A stretch of DNA of 64,000 nucleotides. Origin: an uncultured Paracoccaceae bacterium (GTDB lineage Bacteria; Pseudomonadota; Alphaproteobacteria; Rhodobacterales; Rhodobacteraceae). The stretch spans positions 398,689 through 462,688 of the forward strand of contig CANMDF010000004.1 in the NCBI GenBank assembly GCA_947496605.1. The letters are read 5' to 3'. The notes under the pieces are model-generated. The model ran no database searches and had not been told where the DNA came from. It was given only the letters and a program-made list of their open reading frames with translations. Made by a program: the position numbers and the translations under genes. Shown here in pieces: positions 1-8,628 of the stretch (the first letter of the stretch is position 1; each line of letters opens with the position of its first letter).

Positions 1-363
1 AAAAATCACCGCACTCGTGTGCAGCGGGCGTAGTCGTCCGAAATTGCCGTAGGGTTGAAGAACCTCAAAGTTCAGCTGCGGAAACGCCAGTTGGAAGGCG
101 ATAACCACCCCAACCAAAAAACCGACAACGCCCCAGAACCCTGTGGCGATGACGCCTGCACGGACGACATCATCCATATAACCGTCTGGTGTGGCGTAGG
201 TCAGCGCGTCCATGCTGCGCAACACACGCACAAACATATAAGCCGCAACGACCATGATAATCATGGCGTGGACGATGTATGACACGTCACGCCCCCAGTT
301 TGCAGCAACCGCAGCAAAGAGCGTGATGCCCCCTAACACGATCAACTTGATATAGTTCCCCAT
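1..363 (-). CDS. ccoN: cbb3-type cytochrome c oxidase subunit I, N-terminal part (cut by window edge)
   Basis: The reverse strand from an ATG at 363 reads 121 residues without a stop to the window edge. CcoN is the haem-copper catalytic subunit of the high-affinity terminal oxidase in the inner membrane, used at low oxygen. The visible part has an N-terminal membrane helix, a second helix, the stretch [21 protein letters not shown] and the conserved ending [14 protein letters not shown], both typical of alphaproteobacterial CcoN. The rest of the gene and presumably ccoOQP lie to the left. An FNR box lies about 90 bases upstream, fitting anaerobic or microaerobic induction. Identification is from remembered family sequence and is firm; only the N-terminus can be judged. 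Confidence 0.93.
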   Translation of the reverse strand, partial: MGNYIKLIVLGGITLFAAVAANWGRDVSYIVHAMIIMVVAAYMFVRVLRSMDALTYATPDGYMDDVVRAGVIATGFWGVVGFLVGVVIAFQLAFPQLNFEVLQPYGNFGRLRPLHTSAVIF

Positions 364-451
364 AAGAGATCCCCTTCTTTGGCCGGATCATGAAACGGGT
401 CCGACAGCTACTTGGTATTTTCGGTTATGGGATCTCGGGTCGCTTTGGTCT

Positions 452-465
452 TTGATGTGGATCAA
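452..465. promoter_or_regulatory. FNR/FixK-type box 1
   Basis: TTGATGTGGATCAA is a perfect match to the FNR consensus TTGAT-N4-ATCAA. It is centred about 95 bases upstream of the ccoN ATG at 363, so it most likely drives ccoN. The regulator is probably the FnrL encoded at 2718-3440. Confidence 0.85.
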
Positions 466-473
466 AACGCGAA

Positions 474-487
474 TTGACATAGATCAA
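474..487. promoter_or_regulatory. FNR/FixK-type box 2
   Basis: TTGACATAGATCAA fits the relaxed consensus TTGAY-N4-RTCAA. Its centre is 22 bases from that of box 1, about two helical turns, so both dimers would sit on the same DNA face. It lies about 98 bases before the usp start at 585 and probably serves that promoter. Confidence 0.8.
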
Positions 488-584
488 GGCGCCGTTTGCA
501 AACATTTGGCAGGCTGTATCTAAGGAGCGGTTTGCGCGAACAATCGCCCCCCTACGTTGAACCGATAAGGGGAAGGCCGAACCA

Positions 585-1418
585 ATGACCTACAAGATCA
601 TTGCAACAATTTTGACGGATACAGACCAGTCCACCGAAGGACTGGATGCGGCTATTTCAATGGCAGATCGCATGGATGCGCATCTTGATATTTATGTCGT
701 GACAATCAGCCATACTGAGACGAACACATACTACATGGGCGCAGAGGCCGTCATGATCGCCGAACAAACGCGCGATGCGATGGCCCAGCGCGACAAAATA
801 GAGATTTGGTTGAAGGACCGAATGCACGGAGAAATGGTGCGTTGGTCAATGCAAGCCGCGACGGTACAGGGCCCTGCCCTTACCGATTATCTCGCCCGTA
901 AATTACGCTTTTCTGATCTGGTCGTTCTCCCTCGGCCTTATCAGGACAACCCGGAAGCTGCGACCTTGGTCGAAGCCTGCCTGTTTACCGCAGAGCGTCC
1001 GGTTTTGATGATCCCCAAAGGCTGCAAGGCACCTGATGCAGGTGGCCATGTGCTGATGGGATGGAACGACGGCGCCGAGGCGCTTGCGGCAGCACGCGCT
1101 GCGCTGCCAATTCTGGAACAAGCGGAAGTGGCGGATATCTGCATTATTGATCCTCCTGTCCATGCTGCAGACCGATCTGATCCAGGTGGCGCGATGGCGC
1201 AATATCTGATGCGCCACGGCACGAAGTCGGAAGTGGCTGTATTGGCAAAGACTGAACCACATGTCGGTGATATTTTGCTGCGACGGGCCAAAGAAGTCGG
1301 GGCGCAAATGATTGTCAGCGGCGCATATGGCCATTCACGCCTACGCGAAGCGGTCTTTGGCGGAGCCACGCGCAGTTTGTTGGAAATGGCTGATCGGCCG
1401 ATTTTGATGTCGCGGTGA
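585..1418 (+). CDS. Tandem-domain universal stress protein
   Basis: This 277-residue protein carries two Usp folds, roughly residues 1-145 and 150-277. The second ends with the nucleotide-loop-like GAYGHSRLREAVFGGATRSLL followed by DRPILMSR, typical of UspA C-termini. Usp proteins are cytoplasmic and linked to survival under stress, often low oxygen. The gene is divergent from ccoN across a 221-base spacer holding two FNR boxes, so FnrL control is likely. A purine-rich stretch (GGGGAAGG) lies upstream of the ATG. In related genomes a usp gene commonly sits between the cco genes and fnrL, which agrees with the order here. Its ligand and exact role cannot be read from sequence. Confidence 0.88.
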   Translation: MTYKIIATILTDTDQSTEGLDAAISMADRMDAHLDIYVVTISHTETNTYYMGAEAVMIAEQTRDAMAQRDKIEIWLKDRMHGEMVRWSMQAATVQGPALTDYLARKLRFSDLVVLPRPYQDNPEAATLVEACLFTAERPVLMIPKGCKAPDAGGHVLMGWNDGAEALAAARAALPILEQAEVADICIIDPPVHAADRSDPGGAMAQYLMRHGTKSEVAVLAKTEPHVGDILLRRAKEVGAQMIVSGAYGHSRLREAVFGGATRSLLEMADRPILMSR

Positions 1419-1512
1419 ACTAAGGAAAGCCGTTATGTGAAACAAAGCGGCCATTCATTTTCTAAGCCTGAAAGTCCACTGCCAGACCGCAACAAATCTA
1501 GTTGAACTACGC

Positions 1513-2583
1513 TCAGTCTGCATCACAGTCTTCAAGGAATAGAATAGCTCTATGAAGCTGCTTTTCCCACAACCATCTCATATCTCTGAGTGAACGCGGG
1601 TCGCTTCCCCACTCAACCGCAGTAAATGCAGCCATACAGGCGCAAACCCGCCAATCCTCTTGCAAATCGGTCAACGAATACGCCTTCACCCCACCATCCA
1701 GAAGCGCCTGATGATAGCTAAGGAGTAACGTCTCCTGAAACGCCTTGCGGTGGCCTTCAGGCCAGAAGGGAACGGTCGCATAGACTAGATCAGAGGCTCC
1801 TAGCCAAAGTCGCAGTGACCAATCAAAGGGTTGTCGATCAATCAGGTACAACGGCCGGCGACCATGGGTCGGCGTATTGCTGGTCAGAACATTCGTCGGG
1901 TTTGGGTCACCATGGACCAGCGTTAATCCTTTGCCAGTCTGTGCACGTTGCAACATCCGGTTACCGTCCAAGTCGAATACCTTTACAAGCCGCGCACGCG
2001 AAGAAGCGTCTAGCGCGTCTCCTAACTCAGCCAGTATCGGCTCTAAGCCTTTGGACACGTGTGAAAGAAATCTGGCAAAATCAGACTTAAGGTCATGCGG
2101 GCTTTCAGGGTCGCCATTTGCGCCCCAATGGTGTGCGTGCAACTGGCCTAAAGCATGACCAAGTGCGCCTGCGTGGGTCCCCACAGGTTCGATCATTTTA
2201 TGGTCCGTGTAGTCCGAACCCAAATCTTCCAAGAACAAGGCATAGCCTTGCCCCAGACTTTGCGAGGTCGCGAGATTGGCGCAAACCGCATGATAGCATT
2301 TCGGGATCGGGGCATCTGAGAGGCCGGCGTAGTCCCGACGATAATAATTCACTTCTGACACGCCTAAGAATGCATGTCCGGCTGGGCAGAGCTTTAAGAT
2401 GCATGAACGCGGTACGCGATCTGTTGGTGGACTATCGTCAAAGACCAAGCGAGCTGTATTACTATTATTCGCATCGATCGGTTGCAGTTGGAACGATGGC
2501 ATCGGCAAGCCATCATTCAACACCTGCTCCAGCCAACTTTGGCCAACATCTTCGCAACTGAGTGGTATCCAGCTAGGGTCCAA
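1513..2583 (-). CDS. Phosphotransferase of the APH/ecdysteroid-kinase-like superfamily
   Basis: The protein has about 356 residues and a protein-kinase-like small-molecule kinase fold. Visible motifs are ALFLEDLG (hinge region), LVHGDPNPTN (catalytic loop with Asp and Asn) and LIDRQPFDW (metal-binding Asp), in the expected order. Such enzymes phosphorylate hydroxyls of aminoglycosides, choline, sugars or sterols, and the substrate here is unknown. The start is a TTG at 2583, supported by a strong Shine-Dalgarno AGGAGAGG five bases upstream; there is no better ATG. It sits alone on the minus strand between usp and fnrL, two genes expected to be neighbours, so it may be a later insertion. The IDRQ motif resembles the IDFQ of EcKinase/DUF1679 proteins more than classical APH enzymes. 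Confidence 0.75.
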   Translation of the reverse strand: MDPSWIPLSCEDVGQSWLEQVLNDGLPMPSFQLQPIDANNSNTARLVFDDSPPTDRVPRSCILKLCPAGHAFLGVSEVNYYRRDYAGLSDAPIPKCYHAVCANLATSQSLGQGYALFLEDLGSDYTDHKMIEPVGTHAGALGHALGQLHAHHWGANGDPESPHDLKSDFARFLSHVSKGLEPILAELGDALDASSRARLVKVFDLDGNRMLQRAQTGKGLTLVHGDPNPTNVLTSNTPTHGRRPLYLIDRQPFDWSLRLWLGASDLVYATVPFWPEGHRKAFQETLLLSYHQALLDGGVKAYSLTDLQEDWRVCACMAAFTAVEWGSDPRSLRDMRWLWEKQLHRAILFLEDCDAD

Positions 2584-2717
2584 TTGGTCCTCTCCTAAAG
2601 AGTAGCTGGCTTCTCTTTATCGAACACCGGCCCAGTCTATTCAAGAAAGCGAAGTACTGCCTGACGTCTGTGTCTTTCGCTGCACTTTGTCGAATGGCTG
2701 CGAACCGACTAGTCCAG

Positions 2718-3440
2718 TTAAAACCCGTCCTCACCCGTCTCTGCCTTTAACGCCTCAAGATTTGGCACACGAATGTCTCGCCGGTCATCGAATGCAATCA
2801 ATCCGTCTTTCTTAAGCGCCGACATCTGGCGGCTGACTGTTTCAATTGTCAGGCCAAGATAATTCGCCATCGTTTCACGTGTGATCGGCAAGGTAAACGT
2901 AGCCATCGCTGTCTCACCCGGTTTCAGCGACGCCATCCGCGTCGCAATCATATGTAGCAAGGATGCGATCTTTTCGCGGGCTGTTTTCCGCCCGAGCACC
3001 AGCATCCATTCGCGTGCCGCATCCAGTTCATCAAGTGTCATTTCAAGCAAACGCTGACCGACATGCGGTGTTTCTTCAATCATCTTTTCAAATGGCTTGC
3101 GGCGGAAACAGCAAAGCATCACATCCGTTTCAGCGATCACATCGCACTCAATGGTATTGCGGTTCGGACGCCCCATAAAATCACCGGGCAATAGCAAACC
3201 AACCATCTGCACACGTCCATCAGGCAAAGTACGTGTCAGGCTTGAAACACCTGATACGACTGATCCTACAAACTCTAACGAATCCCCACCAAAGAAAATC
3301 GTCTGACCCGCTGAGTAAGTCCGGTAATACTTGATTTCCTCAAGCTGATCTAATTCCTCGGGCTCACACTTTGAACAAACTGCGTTGTAGCGAATGGGAC
3401 AGTCCGCGCAAGAACGCAGTTTTGGGACGGCAAGCGTCAT
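2718..3440 (-). CDS. fnrL: FnrL, Crp/Fnr-family oxygen-sensing regulator
   Basis: This is the 240-residue global regulator of the aerobic/anaerobic switch. The N-terminus from the chosen ATG has cysteines 11, 14, 22 and 25 plus central cysteines (99, 110, 111), enough for the oxygen-labile [4Fe-4S] cluster. The block RLLEMTLDELDAAREWM is the dimerisation helix. The C-terminal helix-turn-helix (TMANYLGLTIETVSRQ) carries the E-xx-SR residues that read TTGAT half-sites. A longer open frame to 3590 exists, but similarity to known FnrL begins at MTLAVPKLRSC and GGGGG lies just upstream of 3440. It probably acts on the boxes at 452-487 and possibly on the weaker box at 3552. Confidence 0.93.
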   Translation of the reverse strand: MTLAVPKLRSCADCPIRYNAVCSKCEPEELDQLEEIKYYRTYSAGQTIFFGGDSLEFVGSVVSGVSSLTRTLPDGRVQMVGLLLPGDFMGRPNRNTIECDVIAETDVMLCCFRRKPFEKMIEETPHVGQRLLEMTLDELDAAREWMLVLGRKTAREKIASLLHMIATRMASLKPGETAMATFTLPITRETMANYLGLTIETVSRQMSALKKDGLIAFDDRRDIRVPNLEALKAETGEDGF

Positions 3441-3551
3441 GGTGTGAACCCCCGGTCGATTTCGGCTGCCGTCAGTATGCCGCACCATCCAGTTATCGCC
3501 AACCGGTAATTCTGACGCAGGGTGGTGTCCATCTTCACTGACAGTTTTTTC

Positions 3552-3565
3552 TTGACTCAGGTCAC
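3552..3565. promoter_or_regulatory. Weak FNR-like box between fnrL and mtoX
   Basis: TTGACTCAGGTCAC differs by one base from TTGAY-N4-RTCAA. It lies 112 bases upstream of the fnrL start and about 119 bases upstream of the mtoX start. It could allow fnrL autoregulation or oxygen control of mtoX. A one-mismatch site can occur by chance. Confidence 0.35.
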
Positions 3566-3683
3566 GTCGCTGCATGCATACTCTATTCAATTGTAAGACA
3601 TTTGACGCCCGCGTTTTTGGTGTCCGGCTAGCAAGCCCAATAAGCCTGAATTGGCATATTCAATTAGACTGGGAGGACGAATT

Positions 3684-5084
3684 ATGAACTTAAGACCTGA
3701 TCCAACATTCCATCCAACGGCAAAAATGGCGATGGCCGCACCCGTTGAGACGGTGGCCTTTACATTGATGCTAAGTCCCGATGGCAGCAAACCTGACGGC
3801 TTGGCTGTTGTGGACGTGGACCCGACATCAGACACTTATGGCGACATTCTCCATAGCCTCTTTATGCCGAACCTTGGTGACGAATTTCACCACTTTGGCT
3901 GGAACGCCTGTTCGTCGGCGCTGTCACCTTTGACTGGTCACGCGTTTCTTGAGCGTCGGTATCTGATCATTCCCGGCATCCGGTCCAGCCGCATCTACAT
4001 CATTGATGTGAAAGAGCCGTTGAAAGCCAAGATTCACAAGATTATTGAACCAGAAGAGCTGTTTGAAAAGACAGGATATTCCCGCCCTCATACGATTCAC
4101 TGCGGTCCTGAAGGCATCTATGTCTCGACCCTTGGTGGCGGTGGTGAAGATGGCACAGACGGCCCACCGGGTATTTTCATCATGGATTGCGAAACCTTCG
4201 AAATCCTAGGTCGCTATGAGATGGACCGCGGCATTCAGGATAAACACTATGATTTCTGGTGGAATCTGCCACGCGATTACATGGTCAGCTCGGAATGGGG
4301 TCTGCCGCCGCAGTTTGAGAACGGGATCGTGCCTGAGGACCTTTTGTCGAACAAATACGGCCATACCATCCACTTCTGGGACTTGCGCGCACGCAAGAAT
4401 GTACAAAGCATTGATCTGGGCGAAAACCATCAGATGGCCTTGGAAATCCGCCCTGCACATGATCCGGCAAAAGAATATGGCTTTTGCGGTGTCGTCGTGG
4501 ACACAAGCAACTTACAGGGAGCTATCTTTACGTGGTGGCGCAAGGAAGACGGCACATTCGAGGCAAAGAAGACGATCACGATTGATCCGGTGCCTGCTGA
4601 TGCGGATGATTTGCCAGACCTGCTGAAAGGCTTTGGTGCTTGCCCGCCATTGGTGACAGACATCGATCTGAGCCTCGATGATCGCTTTCTCTATGTGGCC
4701 TGCTGGGGCTTGGGCGAGATGCACCAGTATGATGTCTCAGACCCGATGAATCCTGTCTTGGCTGGCAAGGTTGATCTTGGCGGGATCGTCAAGAAGACCA
4801 AGCACCCGAATGGCAAAGACTTCGGATATGGCCCTCAAATGGTTGAGATCAGTCGCGATGGAAAGCGCGTCTATTGGACAAACTCGCTTTATTCCACATG
4901 GGACGACCAGTTCTATCCGGGTGAACGGGGGGCGGCGATGGTCTGCGCTGACGTTGGCAAAGACGGTGGGCTAACCTTGAACAAGGACTTCTGGGTCGAA
5001 TTTCCCGAAGGCTATCGCAGCCATCAGATCAGACTGGAAGGCGGGGACTGTTCGACCGACAGCTTCTGCTACCCGTCGGTCTAA
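3684..5084 (+). CDS. mtoX: Methanethiol oxidase / selenium-binding protein SBP56 family
   Basis: The protein has 466 residues and matches the SBP56 family end to end, including HFGWNACSSA, FLERRYLIIPG, SRPHTIHCGPEG, MVSSEWGLPP, HFWDLRARK and the C-terminal RSHQIRLEGGDCSTD. Bacterial members oxidise methanethiol to formaldehyde, hydrogen sulfide and hydrogen peroxide using copper, and are common in marine bacteria that degrade DMSP. Conserved histidines suited to metal binding are present. No signal peptide is visible, so this copy looks cytoplasmic unless exported otherwise. The start is an ATG with GGGAGGA six bases upstream; an in-frame start at 3651 has no such site. A membrane-protein gene follows after 12 bases or less. 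No SCO or mauG-like maturation genes are nearby. Confidence 0.9.
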   Translation: MNLRPDPTFHPTAKMAMAAPVETVAFTLMLSPDGSKPDGLAVVDVDPTSDTYGDILHSLFMPNLGDEFHHFGWNACSSALSPLTGHAFLERRYLIIPGIRSSRIYIIDVKEPLKAKIHKIIEPEELFEKTGYSRPHTIHCGPEGIYVSTLGGGGEDGTDGPPGIFIMDCETFEILGRYEMDRGIQDKHYDFWWNLPRDYMVSSEWGLPPQFENGIVPEDLLSNKYGHTIHFWDLRARKNVQSIDLGENHQMALEIRPAHDPAKEYGFCGVVVDTSNLQGAIFTWWRKEDGTFEAKKTITIDPVPADADDLPDLLKGFGACPPLVTDIDLSLDDRFLYVACWGLGEMHQYDVSDPMNPVLAGKVDLGGIVKKTKHPNGKDFGYGPQMVEISRDGKRVYWTNSLYSTWDDQFYPGERGAAMVCADVGKDGGLTLNKDFWVEFPEGYRSHQIRLEGGDCSTDSFCYPSV

Positions 5085-5096
5085 CCTTTGTTTGAA

Positions 5097-5762
5097 ATGA
5101 CAACGCAGGCGGCCCTTTGGTGGGCCGTCATCGTCTCTGGGCTCTATCACGGGTTCAACCCCGGAATGGGGTGGCCATTGGCGGTGTCAGCCGCGTTAAT
5201 GGAGCGTAAGACATCGGCCCTGCCAGGTGCGCTGCTTGCGTTGGCTGGTGGGCATTTCTTAGCGATGTGCGCAATCCTGCTGCCGTTCTCGTTGATGGTC
5301 ACGCTCGTCTATTGGGAAGGCCAAATTCGACTTGGTGCGGGTCTATTGGTGGTCGGGCTCGGCATCTACCTTTTGATCAACCGCAAACACCCAAGGTTTC
5401 TAGCACGTGTTCCACCTTCCAAGCTGGCGCTGTGGTCCTTTTTGGCTGCGATGGCGCATGGTGCTGGGCTTATGCTGGTACCGATCTTCTTGGGCATTTG
5501 CGCACCTGGCAGCCTTGATGCGGGGCACGAAGCCGCTGAGAGCTTAATGGCCAGTAATGTCGGTATGGCCTTCATTGTGGCAGGCATTCACACCCTCGCA
5601 ATGACGCTGGCCGGAGGCGCGTTGGCCGTCGGGATGTATTTTTGGCTCGGATTAAAGTTTCTCACGCGCAGTTGGTTCAACTTGGATGTGGTGTGGGCAC
5701 TAAGCCTGATCCTGGTCGGAGGTATTGGGATCATGACGTCGTCGCATACGACTTTGACCTAA
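5097..5762 (+). CDS. Polytopic membrane protein linked to the methanethiol oxidase
   Basis: This protein of about 221 residues has roughly six hydrophobic segments. Near the N-terminus is SGLYHGFNPGMGW, and in the middle MAHGAGLMLVPIF; paired His-Gly motifs inside helices recall metal transporters of the HupE/UreH/NicO type, but I cannot assign a family. A TTG start at 5088 would add three residues. The gene follows mtoX by about 12 bases and is almost certainly co-transcribed with it. A metal (copper) supply or substrate/product transport role is inference. Its end overlaps the 3' end of the convergent iclR gene by four bases. Confidence 0.7.
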   Translation: MTTQAALWWAVIVSGLYHGFNPGMGWPLAVSAALMERKTSALPGALLALAGGHFLAMCAILLPFSLMVTLVYWEGQIRLGAGLLVVGLGIYLLINRKHPRFLARVPPSKLALWSFLAAMAHGAGLMLVPIFLGICAPGSLDAGHEAAESLMASNVGMAFIVAGIHTLAMTLAGGALAVGMYFWLGLKFLTRSWFNLDVVWALSLILVGGIGIMTSSHTTLT

Positions 5763-6526
5763 CGCCCTGCGATTGCGGCCAGTTCGTCCGCGGCTTCACG
5801 GAGCGGTTCAAGATATTCGACCAGATCAGGTAGGTGGCGTCTTTGTTCCGGTGCATGGATCGACAAAGTCGACAACAGCCGCCCCATGTTATCAAGAATT
5901 GGCACAGCAATTGCCGTCATGCCCGGCATGAACTCTTCGTTGTCTGTTGAGTAACCACGGTCACGTGTCTTGATCAGTTCTTCTTGCAGCTCTTTGGGGT
6001 TTGTTATTGTCTTTTCTGTCTGCGGATCAAGTGCGTGGTTTTTCAAAAACCGGTCGAGATAATCCGGACGGAGTGTAGACAAAAACATCTTGCCACTGGC
6101 TGTGCAGTGGAATGGCACCTGCGTGCCCACAGGCAATTGAATGCGCAATGGCCAATGGGTCTCAACCCGGTCCAGATAGAACATGCCTTCGCGCTCTGGG
6201 ATCGCAAGGTTACACGTCTCGCCGACTTTCATCGCAAGCGACTTGAGAACCGCGAGCCGGACAGTACGCACGCGTTCAGACGATAAAGTGTTGATTGATA
6301 AAAGGCGCATTCGACGGCCAGGACTATAGGACCGGCCATCGATGTCACGCTGCAGGAAACCCTCAGCCTCTGCCGTAGCAAAGAGGCGGTGAATAGTGGG
6401 CTTGGGCAGGCCAAGCGTTTCATTCACCACCGAAGGCGTTACGGGAACACCGACCTTCGCGACTTCTTCTAGCAGCAGCAAGAGCCGTAGATTGGTCGGA
6501 ATTTGGCCGGTGTCCTCGTCTTTCAT
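5759..6526 (-). CDS. IclR-family transcriptional regulator
   Basis: This protein of 255 residues has an N-terminal winged helix-turn-helix (TPSVVNETLGLPKPTIHRLFATAEAEGFL) and a C-terminal IclR effector domain, marked by HCTASGKMFLS and RGYSTDNEEFMPGMTAIAVPI. IclR proteins sense small organic metabolites and control catabolic genes. It lies 18 bases downstream of dctM on the same strand and probably ends the TRAP operon, so it likely controls that transporter and the divergent GMC oxidoreductase. The effector is unknown. Confidence 0.92.
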   Translation of the reverse strand: MKDEDTGQIPTNLRLLLLLEEVAKVGVPVTPSVVNETLGLPKPTIHRLFATAEAEGFLQRDIDGRSYSPGRRMRLLSINTLSSERVRTVRLAVLKSLAMKVGETCNLAIPEREGMFYLDRVETHWPLRIQLPVGTQVPFHCTASGKMFLSTLRPDYLDRFLKNHALDPQTEKTITNPKELQEELIKTRDRGYSTDNEEFMPGMTAIAVPILDNMGRLLSTLSIHAPEQRRHLPDLVEYLEPLREAADELAAIAGR

Positions 6527-6544
6527 ATCGCTACCCTATCCGCC

Positions 6545-7903
6545 CTATCTGTCAGGAAGGATCATTAGCGCAGTTTCAGGCACAAGTGCTACAAAGAACC
6601 ACACACCAATCAATGCGATCAGGTAAGGCACAATATAGCGCAGCAGCCGGAAATACGGCACGCCCGTCACACCCGAGGCCACATAGAGATTGAGCCCGTA
6701 AGGTGGTGTTACAAAGCCGATGGATGCACCCACCAGGAACACAACCGCAAAGTGGATCGGATCAATACCTACCGACGCCGCGATTGGGGCCAAGATTGGC
6801 GCAAGAATGATGGTCACCGGCAGGGACTCAAGGATCATCCCAGTGATGAACACAATCGCCATCGACGTGAACAGAACCGCATAATAGCCGCCCATACCGG
6901 TCACAAAGTCACCGATAAAGTCTTTGGCGCCCAGTGATGACATCACCTGCTGCATTGCAACCGAGACAGCGATCAAAGGCACTAGAATGCCCGAGATCTG
7001 TGCAGACCGCGACACGATTGATGGAATCTGTGGAACGGTGAACCCTTCAACCACGAACATTGAGCCATAACTCTTTTGTTCAACTGGTAGGTCAGCAGAG
7101 CTGCCCATGATCTTGTTCAAAGGATAAGAGATCAGGCCCACCAGCACACAGAAGCCCACGGTTACGCCCGCAGCCTCGGTTGGTGAGAAACGACCGGTGT
7201 AGATGCCCCAAAGCACCAGACCGATGGCAAAGAAACCCAACCATGCGCCAATTCCGGTCTTGATCATCCGCGAAATCGACAGGCCGATCAAAACGCCCCA
7301 GCCGTTAATCGTACAGATGATAAAGGCCGCAGTCATCATTCCCAGAACCATCAATGAGCCGGGAATGATACCCGCCACAAACAAGTCAGAGATCGGCAAG
7401 TTCATCAAGAAGCCGTAAACGATGAAAATAATTGATGGCGGGATAATGATACCCACCGTACCACCAGCAGCAGCAGTCGCAGCTGAGAAGCGTTCATCGT
7501 AATTACCTTTGACCATTTCAGGGTGCAGCATTGAACCGATTGTCGCGGTTGTAGCTGAGTTGGACCCAGAGATCGCAGCAAACAAACCACAAGCGGCAAT
7601 AGATGCCATGGCCAAACCGCCACGGAGCCAACCTAGGCAAGAATAGGCAAAATCCGATAATCGTCGGGCAATACCGGACTGGTTAATCAGGTCCCCCGTC
7701 AGGATAAAGAGCGGCATCGCAAGAAGGGCAAAACCCTTACTAAACACGTTGATCAGCTCGTTCCCTGTGTTCGCCAAAGGCAGGTCGATCACAAAGCTAA
7801 TGCCGATGACCCAGTAGAAGATGATCAAAAGGACCGGTGTTCCGAGCATGAAGAAAATCGTCACGCCCAGAGAAATAAGTGTAATCCATGTACTATCGGC
7901 CAT
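6545..7903 (-). CDS. dctM: TRAP transporter large permease subunit (DctM)
   Basis: The 452-residue protein is strongly hydrophobic throughout. It shows DctM landmarks such as GFALLAMPLFILTGDLIN near the N-terminus and AAISGSNSATTATIGSMLHPEM. The C-terminal repeat includes GASIGFVTPPYGLNLYVASG. It forms the channel of a tripartite sodium-driven uptake system for organic acids. It overlaps the dctQ stop by a base or so and is followed closely by the IclR gene. Its binding protein DctP is encoded upstream at 8691-9923. The substrate cannot be read from sequence. Confidence 0.93.
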   Translation of the reverse strand: MADSTWITLISLGVTIFFMLGTPVLLIIFYWVIGISFVIDLPLANTGNELINVFSKGFALLAMPLFILTGDLINQSGIARRLSDFAYSCLGWLRGGLAMASIAACGLFAAISGSNSATTATIGSMLHPEMVKGNYDERFSAATAAAGGTVGIIIPPSIIFIVYGFLMNLPISDLFVAGIIPGSLMVLGMMTAAFIICTINGWGVLIGLSISRMIKTGIGAWLGFFAIGLVLWGIYTGRFSPTEAAGVTVGFCVLVGLISYPLNKIMGSSADLPVEQKSYGSMFVVEGFTVPQIPSIVSRSAQISGILVPLIAVSVAMQQVMSSLGAKDFIGDFVTGMGGYYAVLFTSMAIVFITGMILESLPVTIILAPILAPIAASVGIDPIHFAVVFLVGASIGFVTPPYGLNLYVASGVTGVPYFRLLRYIVPYLIALIGVWFFVALVPETALMILPDR

Positions 7904-8571
7904 TAGACGTCCCCTCCGATAACAGCTTGTTTGATGATCTGGTCACCGGATTTGTAGTTTTTCCAGTCTTCCAGCCAATTGCCGATCACACGACCGGACA
8001 TCAGGGTGAAGGCGATAGGCACAGTGATATAGAACCACCACTTCATTACGTCATCGACACCGTCAACAAGTTGGAAGTTATCAGCGGAGAGCGCGGTAAA
8101 ACGCAGCGAAGTTGTAATCGCGATCCAGCAAAACCCGAACCACAGCGCTGCATCAAGCGTTAGCGTCGCCATCTGTCCCGAAGGGGCCATCTTGGACCGA
8201 AATTCGCTGAAGCTTAGGTGCGTGCGCAGCTTTACGTTATATGAACACGCGAACCAAGCCATCACCATAAACAGGAATGGCGGGACGGTTGTTGAACCAG
8301 ACCACTGGCTTGAAAATACAAATCGGTCGATCACGCCCCAACAGATAATACCCGCGATAATCAGATACATCACAACGGCCGTTGTCCGTTCCAGGTGTCT
8401 CTCAAGGAATGGGATTTTGGCATACATAACATGCGCAAGAAGCCCGCCCAAAAAAGTAAATACAAAACAGAACAACCACATGCCATCGGCGTCAAATGCT
8501 TGCCGCATGTCCCATGTGCTGCCTGAGAAGATGGCCGGTATTACCGCCACCGCTTCAGCCAAAATTGACAT
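7903..8571 (-). CDS. dctQ: TRAP transporter small permease subunit (DctQ)
   Basis: This 222-residue protein has several hydrophobic helices (for example MWLFCFVFTFLGGLLAHVMYA and VVMYLIIAGIICWGVIDRFVF) and lies between the binding protein and DctM, the standard P-Q-M order. DctQ bridges DctM in the inner membrane. It is longer than the usual DctQ of about 160-180 residues, and sequence conservation in this family is low, so the call rests on position, hydrophobicity and size. The start abuts a 119-base spacer that carries a strong hairpin after dctP. Confidence 0.85.
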   Translation of the reverse strand: MSILAEAVAVIPAIFSGSTWDMRQAFDADGMWLFCFVFTFLGGLLAHVMYAKIPFLERHLERTTAVVMYLIIAGIICWGVIDRFVFSSQWSGSTTVPPFLFMVMAWFACSYNVKLRTHLSFSEFRSKMAPSGQMATLTLDAALWFGFCWIAITTSLRFTALSADNFQLVDGVDDVMKWWFYITVPIAFTLMSGRVIGNWLEDWKNYKSGDQIIKQAVIGGDV

Positions 8572-8628
8572 CTAGGTCTCCCCCCTAATGTGTCAGAATG
8601 CCGCTACTATGGAGCGATCTTATTGGTA

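Noticed and set aside
3441-3590. N-terminal extension of fnrL by 50 residues
   Set aside because: Known FnrL proteins begin near MTL followed by the Cys cluster, and a G-rich Shine-Dalgarno site lies at the internal start.
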